DNA of 64,000 nt. Source: Sphagnum compactum (taxonomy: Eukaryota > Bryophyta > Sphagnopsida > Sphagnales). The stretch is from positions 14,880,001-14,944,000 of the forward strand of contig OZ234494.1 in NCBI GenBank assembly GCA_965153455.1, written 5' to 3'. The notes under the pieces were generated by a model, which did not search any database, was not told the origin of the DNA, and saw only the letters and a program-made list of their open reading frames with translations. Position numbers and translations under genes: made by a program. Below, one piece after another: positions 60,776 through 64,000 of the stretch (position 1 is the first letter of the stretch; each line of letters starts with the position of its first letter).

Positions 60776-63700
60776 TCACAAATGGAAGTGGGACTTGGCT
60801 CCATTTTGGATGCTTTGCCTTACCTCCTTGGCAAAAGCATCCCGACGGCTCGCTAGCCTAACTTCCTTTTGAAGTTCCGACTCTCCAACATACACCACTC
60901 TAAGTTGGTGTTTCCGGCTCAAGGCATCGGGGACTACGTTATCCTTTCTCGACTTGTGCCGGATGTCCACATTGAACAAGGCCAATGTGTCTTGCCACCT
61001 TTGTTGTTTTGATGACAACTTGGGTTGAGTTGCAAAGTACTTCAAGGTCACATTGTCGGTCCACACCACTACATCTTTGGAGCCTATGTAGTGGCCCCAA
61101 GTCTTGAGACAATGTATGACCGCCCACATTTCCTTCTCGTGTGTTGGCCACCTTCTCTCCGTTTCACTCAACTTCTTGCTTTCAAAGGCCACCGATCTTC
61201 CATCTTGCACTATGACACCCCCAATTGCAAAGTCGGAGGCGTCGGAATGGATTTCAAAGTCCTTGTCAAAGTCGGGCAACTTCAACACCGGCGCCTTCAC
61301 CAAAATGCCCTTCAATGTTTCAAAGGCTTCGTCGCATGCTTCATCCCAATCATAAGTGACGGCGGACTTCTTCAAGAGGTTTGTCAAAGGGGCCCCTACT
61401 TTCGCAAAATTCTTTATGAACTTGCGATAATAGGAAGCCAATCCCAAAAAGGATCTCAAGGCGGGAACCGACTTAGGCGGCTCCCAATCCAAAATTGCCT
61501 TGACCTTATGATCATCCATCATCAAACCATCTTGAGTTATCCTATGCCCCAGAAAGTCCACTTTTGTCACCCCAAATTCGCACTTCTCGAGCTTCGCATA
61601 CAACTTGTTTTCCCTTAGCCTTTGGAACACCTTGCGAAGGTGCTCCGCATGCTCCTCCATGGAGCTACTATAGATCAAAATGTCGTCTATGTAGACCACC
61701 ACAAAATCATCAAGCCATTCACGGAAAATGTCATTCATGAGAGTGCAAAATGTTGCGGGTGCATTGGTGAGCCCAAAGGGCATCACCAAGAATTCATATG
61801 AGCCATACCTTGTGCGACAAGCGGTCTTTTCTTCGTCCCCTTCTTTGATCCTTATTTGGTAATACCCCGAACGTAGATCAATTCTACTAAAAACTTTAGC
61901 TCCCGAGAGACGATCAAATAGATCATCGATGCGAGGTAAAGGAGACTGATTTTTCACCGTTGCCTTGTTGGGTGCTCTATAATCAACACACATCCTCAAA
62001 GTCCCATCCTTCTTGTGAACAAAAAGGACGGGTGCCCCATATGGCGATTTACTTGGTTTGATATAACCTTTGGTGAGGAGTTCTTCGAGTTGAACCTTTA
62101 ACTCTTTCAACTCCTCATGACTCATTCGGTATGGGGCCTTGGCGGGAGGTTCCACTCCCGGCATCACTTCAATCGCATGATCAACACGTCTTCTCGGGGG
62201 CAAGTCTTTGGGCAACTCATCGGGCATCACATCCGGGAACTCTTCCAAAACTCGCCTTATGCACTTGGCAGAAGTCACCAACTTGGTGGCTTCCTTGGGC
62301 TCATACTCATCCAACACCCGCATGACACACATCATGCCAAAACCTCCCACGCATTCTCTTTCCCAAGCTTTTCCTAACATAAAGTGGATGGTTGGACCAC
62401 CCACACAAGGCAACTCATGTGCCTTGACTCGCACAATCCCACTTTTAGATGGGATTCTAACTAACCTATTGTGCCCTTCAATGAGCACATTGTTTTGGGT
62501 AATGAATTCCATTCCCAAAATGCAATCCATTCCACCCAAGGTGGAAACCAATAAGTCCACCTTTCCTCTCCAATTTCCCAATTGGAGAGGCACTCCCTTT
62601 GCTTGTAGTGTAGTTGGATGGGGAACCCCATCCGCGAAATGCACCTCAATGGGTGCTTTAAGCTCCTCCAAGTGGAGCTCCATCCTTTTGGCGCTTTCCC
62701 GAGTTATGAAGTTGTGAGAAGCCCCTGTGTCCAAAAGACATAAGATTTCCCGCTTAGCAATCTTCCCTTTCAAGAATATAAGTCGATTGCATTCCGGTTG
62801 GGCTAAAGTGGCATTAAGAGCAAGTACCTTAGAGCTCCCAACCCCCGTCTTGGACTTGGGACAATCTTTGGAGTAATGCCCCACCTCGTTGCAATTGAAA
62901 CATGCACCCTTGGGTTTGTCTCCAAAATTTCCCTTGTTTTGGCTCCCTTTGAAAGGAGCCCCCTTCTTCACAAAACTTCCTTTTGGTTTGGACCCCGAGC
63001 CTTGGAAATGTTTGGGCTTATCCTTGGTTGGGCTACCTTGCCCCCGGTTCCATTCCCCCTCATGCCTTGGCTTTTTGTGAAGGAACTTGTTGTCCTTTTT
63101 GAACCCGGATTTGTCACTCTGCCCCACATCCGAGAAATTAGCCACTTTTGTGATGGCCTCGGATAATGAGGTGGGCCAATTCTCCTCAAGCTTTCGCTTC
63201 GCCCAAGTCGGAAGCCCCATCACAAATTGGCACACACGATCTAACTCGTGCATGTGCCGAATCTCAAGCATGAGTTCGGAATAAGCCTTCACATATTGCC
63301 TCAAATTTTCATTCGTGGCATTCACAAGGTCACGGAGTTTGCACCTTGAGATGTAGTCGGAATTTCTCGGAATGAACTCCGCCTCAATGCGATCCTTGAA
63401 AAACTCCCACGTATAGCCATGGTTCTTCCCCTCCTCTTGTTTCACCGTCCGCCACCATGTGGCGGCATAGCCTTTCAAGTAGGATTGGGCAAGCTCCACG
63501 GCGAAATTCCGTCCAACCTTGGCGGCATGAATATAATCGTCCATTTCCGCAAGCCAAACATCCACAACCTTGCGGTCGCAGGCACCACCGAAGTTCCCGG
63601 GTTTTGCCGGTTGGAACCTTTCACCCTTGGCGGCTCCCGTTTTGAGGGCCGCCACCAACTCACCAAAGTCGGGCCTCCCCATCTTGAGAAGTACTTCAAG

Positions 63701-63877
63701 TTGCTCTTGGGTGAATAGGACCGAGCTCCTTTGTTCCTCCTCACTTTCGGGCTCATCTTGGTCCTCCCGGAGTCTCGGTTCCTCCTCACCGATGGATTCC
63801 GGCGGGGCTACTTGGTCTTCGGCGGGTTCCTCCAACATAGTGTCTTGCGGTTCTTCTTGGGAGCCATCCCAACCCAA
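60776..63877 (-). CDS. Gag-protease-reverse transcriptase-RNase H of the chromovirus
   Basis: A single open frame of 1,033 codons. Approximate residues: acidic N-terminus 1-55; Gag core to about 260; CCHC zinc knuckle [14 protein letters not shown] at 326-339; aspartic protease LLDTGAS at 381-387; RT 570-770 with YIDDILIYS at 729-737; connection and RNase H about 850-990, with TDNVTLKYF and DALSR. Gag packages the RNA; protease, RT and RNase H process and copy it. The frame's first codon is TTG. The first in-frame ATG is at 63838. A better context ATG at 63867 (MAPKKNRKT, typical of chromovirus Gag starts) is in another frame that closes after 19 codons, so a one-base change near the start is likely. 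Ends at a TGA where the relatives continue into integrase. Confidence 0.9.
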   Translation of the reverse strand: MGWDGSQEEPQDTMLEEPAEDQVAPPESIGEEEPRLREDQDEPESEEEQRSSVLFTQEQLEVLLKMGRPDFGELVAALKTGAAKGERFQPAKPGNFGGACDRKVVDVWLAEMDDYIHAAKVGRNFAVELAQSYLKGYAATWWRTVKQEEGKNHGYTWEFFKDRIEAEFIPRNSDYISRCKLRDLVNATNENLRQYVKAYSELMLEIRHMHELDRVCQFVMGLPTWAKRKLEENWPTSLSEAITKVANFSDVGQSDKSGFKKDNKFLHKKPRHEGEWNRGQGSPTKDKPKHFQGSGSKPKGSFVKKGAPFKGSQNKGNFGDKPKGACFNCNEVGHYSKDCPKSKTGVGSSKVLALNATLAQPECNRLIFLKGKIAKREILCLLDTGASHNFITRESAKRMELHLEELKAPIEVHFADGVPHPTTLQAKGVPLQLGNWRGKVDLLVSTLGGMDCILGMEFITQNNVLIEGHNRLVRIPSKSGIVRVKAHELPCVGGPTIHFMLGKAWERECVGGFGMMCVMRVLDEYEPKEATKLVTSAKCIRRVLEEFPDVMPDELPKDLPPRRRVDHAIEVMPGVEPPAKAPYRMSHEELKELKVQLEELLTKGYIKPSKSPYGAPVLFVHKKDGTLRMCVDYRAPNKATVKNQSPLPRIDDLFDRLSGAKVFSRIDLRSGYYQIRIKEGDEEKTACRTRYGSYEFLVMPFGLTNAPATFCTLMNDIFREWLDDFVVVYIDDILIYSSSMEEHAEHLRKVFQRLRENKLYAKLEKCEFGVTKVDFLGHRITQDGLMMDDHKVKAILDWEPPKSVPALRSFLGLASYYRKFIKNFAKVGAPLTNLLKKSAVTYDWDEACDEAFETLKGILVKAPVLKLPDFDKDFEIHSDASDFAIGGVIVQDGRSVAFESKKLSETERRWPTHEKEMWAVIHCLKTWGHYIGSKDVVVWTDNVTLKYFATQPKLSSKQQRWQDTLALFNVDIRHKSRKDNVVPDALSRKHQLRVVYVGESELQKEVRLASRRDAFAKEVRQSIQNGAKSHFHL

Positions 63878-63896
63878 GAAGTGAGCTTCACCACTT

Positions 63897-63908
63897 GCTC
63901 TGATACCA
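63897..63908 (-). other. Primer binding site for initiator tRNA-Met
   Basis: Minus-strand TGGTATCAGAGC, the standard complement to the 3' end of plant initiator tRNA-Met, two bases inside the LTR edge. This fixes the element's orientation and the end of its 5' LTR at 63911. Confidence 0.93.
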
Positions 63909-63910
63909 CG

Positions 63911-64000
63911 TGACGCGCTCCTAAGTCACGGGGTGAAACCCCCTTGAGGGTTTCATAAAGTCAAGTTGCGGAAAGTTGAGACTTAGAGGCACGCTCTCGA
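63911..64000 (-). repeat. 5' LTR of the chromovirus, last 90 bp only
   Basis: Matches 57788-57877 with two substitutions (CATAAAG against CACAAAG; CTCTCGA against CTCCCGA). The remaining ~730 bp lie past the window. Confidence 0.93.

Larger units (their letters stand above)
57788..64000 (-). mobile_element. Ty3/gypsy chromovirus LTR retrotransposon (upstream LTR cut by window end)
   Basis: Order on the minus strand: partial 5' LTR (64000-63911), tRNA-Met primer site (63908-63897), gag-protease-RT-RNase H (63877-60776), integrase with chromodomain (60775-59402), a 0.8-kb non-coding tail, polypurine tract (58619-58609) and 3' LTR (58608-57788). LTR ends are TG...CA. Over the 90 bp where both LTRs are visible there are two mismatches, so the insertion is fairly young. 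GC content is clearly higher than in the surrounding DNA. The integrase part is broken. Confidence 0.95.

Noticed and set aside
61025-62717. Plus-strand frames of 170-200 codons
   Set aside because: Antisense shadows of the chromovirus RT and protease regions.
1-64000. CRISPR arrays, bacterial operons, rRNA and tRNA genes
   Set aside because: The tandem arrays have diverged units without constant-repeat and unique-spacer pattern, the genes are spliced, and no rRNA or cloverleaf-capable tRNA sequence was recognised by eye.

Overview
The window is nuclear DNA of a land plant. The genes are plant families with spliceosomal introns and GT/AG junctions: a BIRD/IDD zinc-finger factor, a UPL1-type HECT ligase relic and a PPR relic. 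The spaces between them are long, AT-rich and full of microsatellites, MITEs, minisatellite arrays and LTR-retrotransposon debris. The lineage cannot be fixed from this stretch. A large-genome plant fits; I would not choose between a seed-free plant and a gymnosperm.

Layout. 1-2888 (minus): a four-exon IDD transcription factor with its 3' end near the window edge and a simple-repeat-rich 5' region to about 4350. 4350-28320: no convincing gene. This stretch holds two hAT-type MITEs, two copies of a PIF/Harbinger (Tourist-like) MITE, a further small MITE, a 3.5-kb inverted-repeat structure with a tandem array at its left end, and several minisatellites. 28323-32467 (minus): a complete ten-exon TRM82/WDR4 gene, the non-catalytic subunit of tRNA m7G46 methyltransferase. 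32917-34216 (plus): a complete four-exon TRAPPC1/BET5 gene, head to head with TRM82 across a 449-bp interval that carries telo-box motifs. 36590-37225 (minus): a decayed Ty3/gypsy integrase. 37858-38745 (plus): a P-loop GTPase of AIG1/GIMAP-like type with no in-frame ATG at its expected 5' end. 39401-39682 (minus): a PPR fragment. About 42400-47170 (minus): a large, broken, two-end-truncated copy of a UPL1/UPL2 ubiquitin ligase. 47622-48790 (plus): a two-exon medium-chain reductase of the enoyl-reductase (ETR) type. 48791-57650: no gene, with degenerate telomere-like tracts and minisatellites. 57655-57787 (minus): a PIF1/Helitron-type helicase fragment. 57788-64000 (minus): a Ty3/gypsy chromovirus inserted directly against that fragment. 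Its gag-protease-RT-RNase H frame is open for 1,033 codons, while the integrase-chromodomain part carries two stops and two frameshifts. The upstream LTR runs off the window end.

Exon models for IDD, TRM82, BET5 and the reductase were derived by hand. In each case the phases join and the total length is a multiple of three, which supports them as functional genes. The genes are mostly housekeeping (tRNA modification, ER-Golgi tethering) or regulatory and do not form one pathway. The only functional link visible is the shared promoter interval of TRM82 and BET5. I did not find a clear new multi-gene system. The most unusual items are the ATG-less GTPase, the telo-box palindrome in the divergent promoter, the chromovirus with a duplicated polypurine box, and the long inverted-repeat structure.
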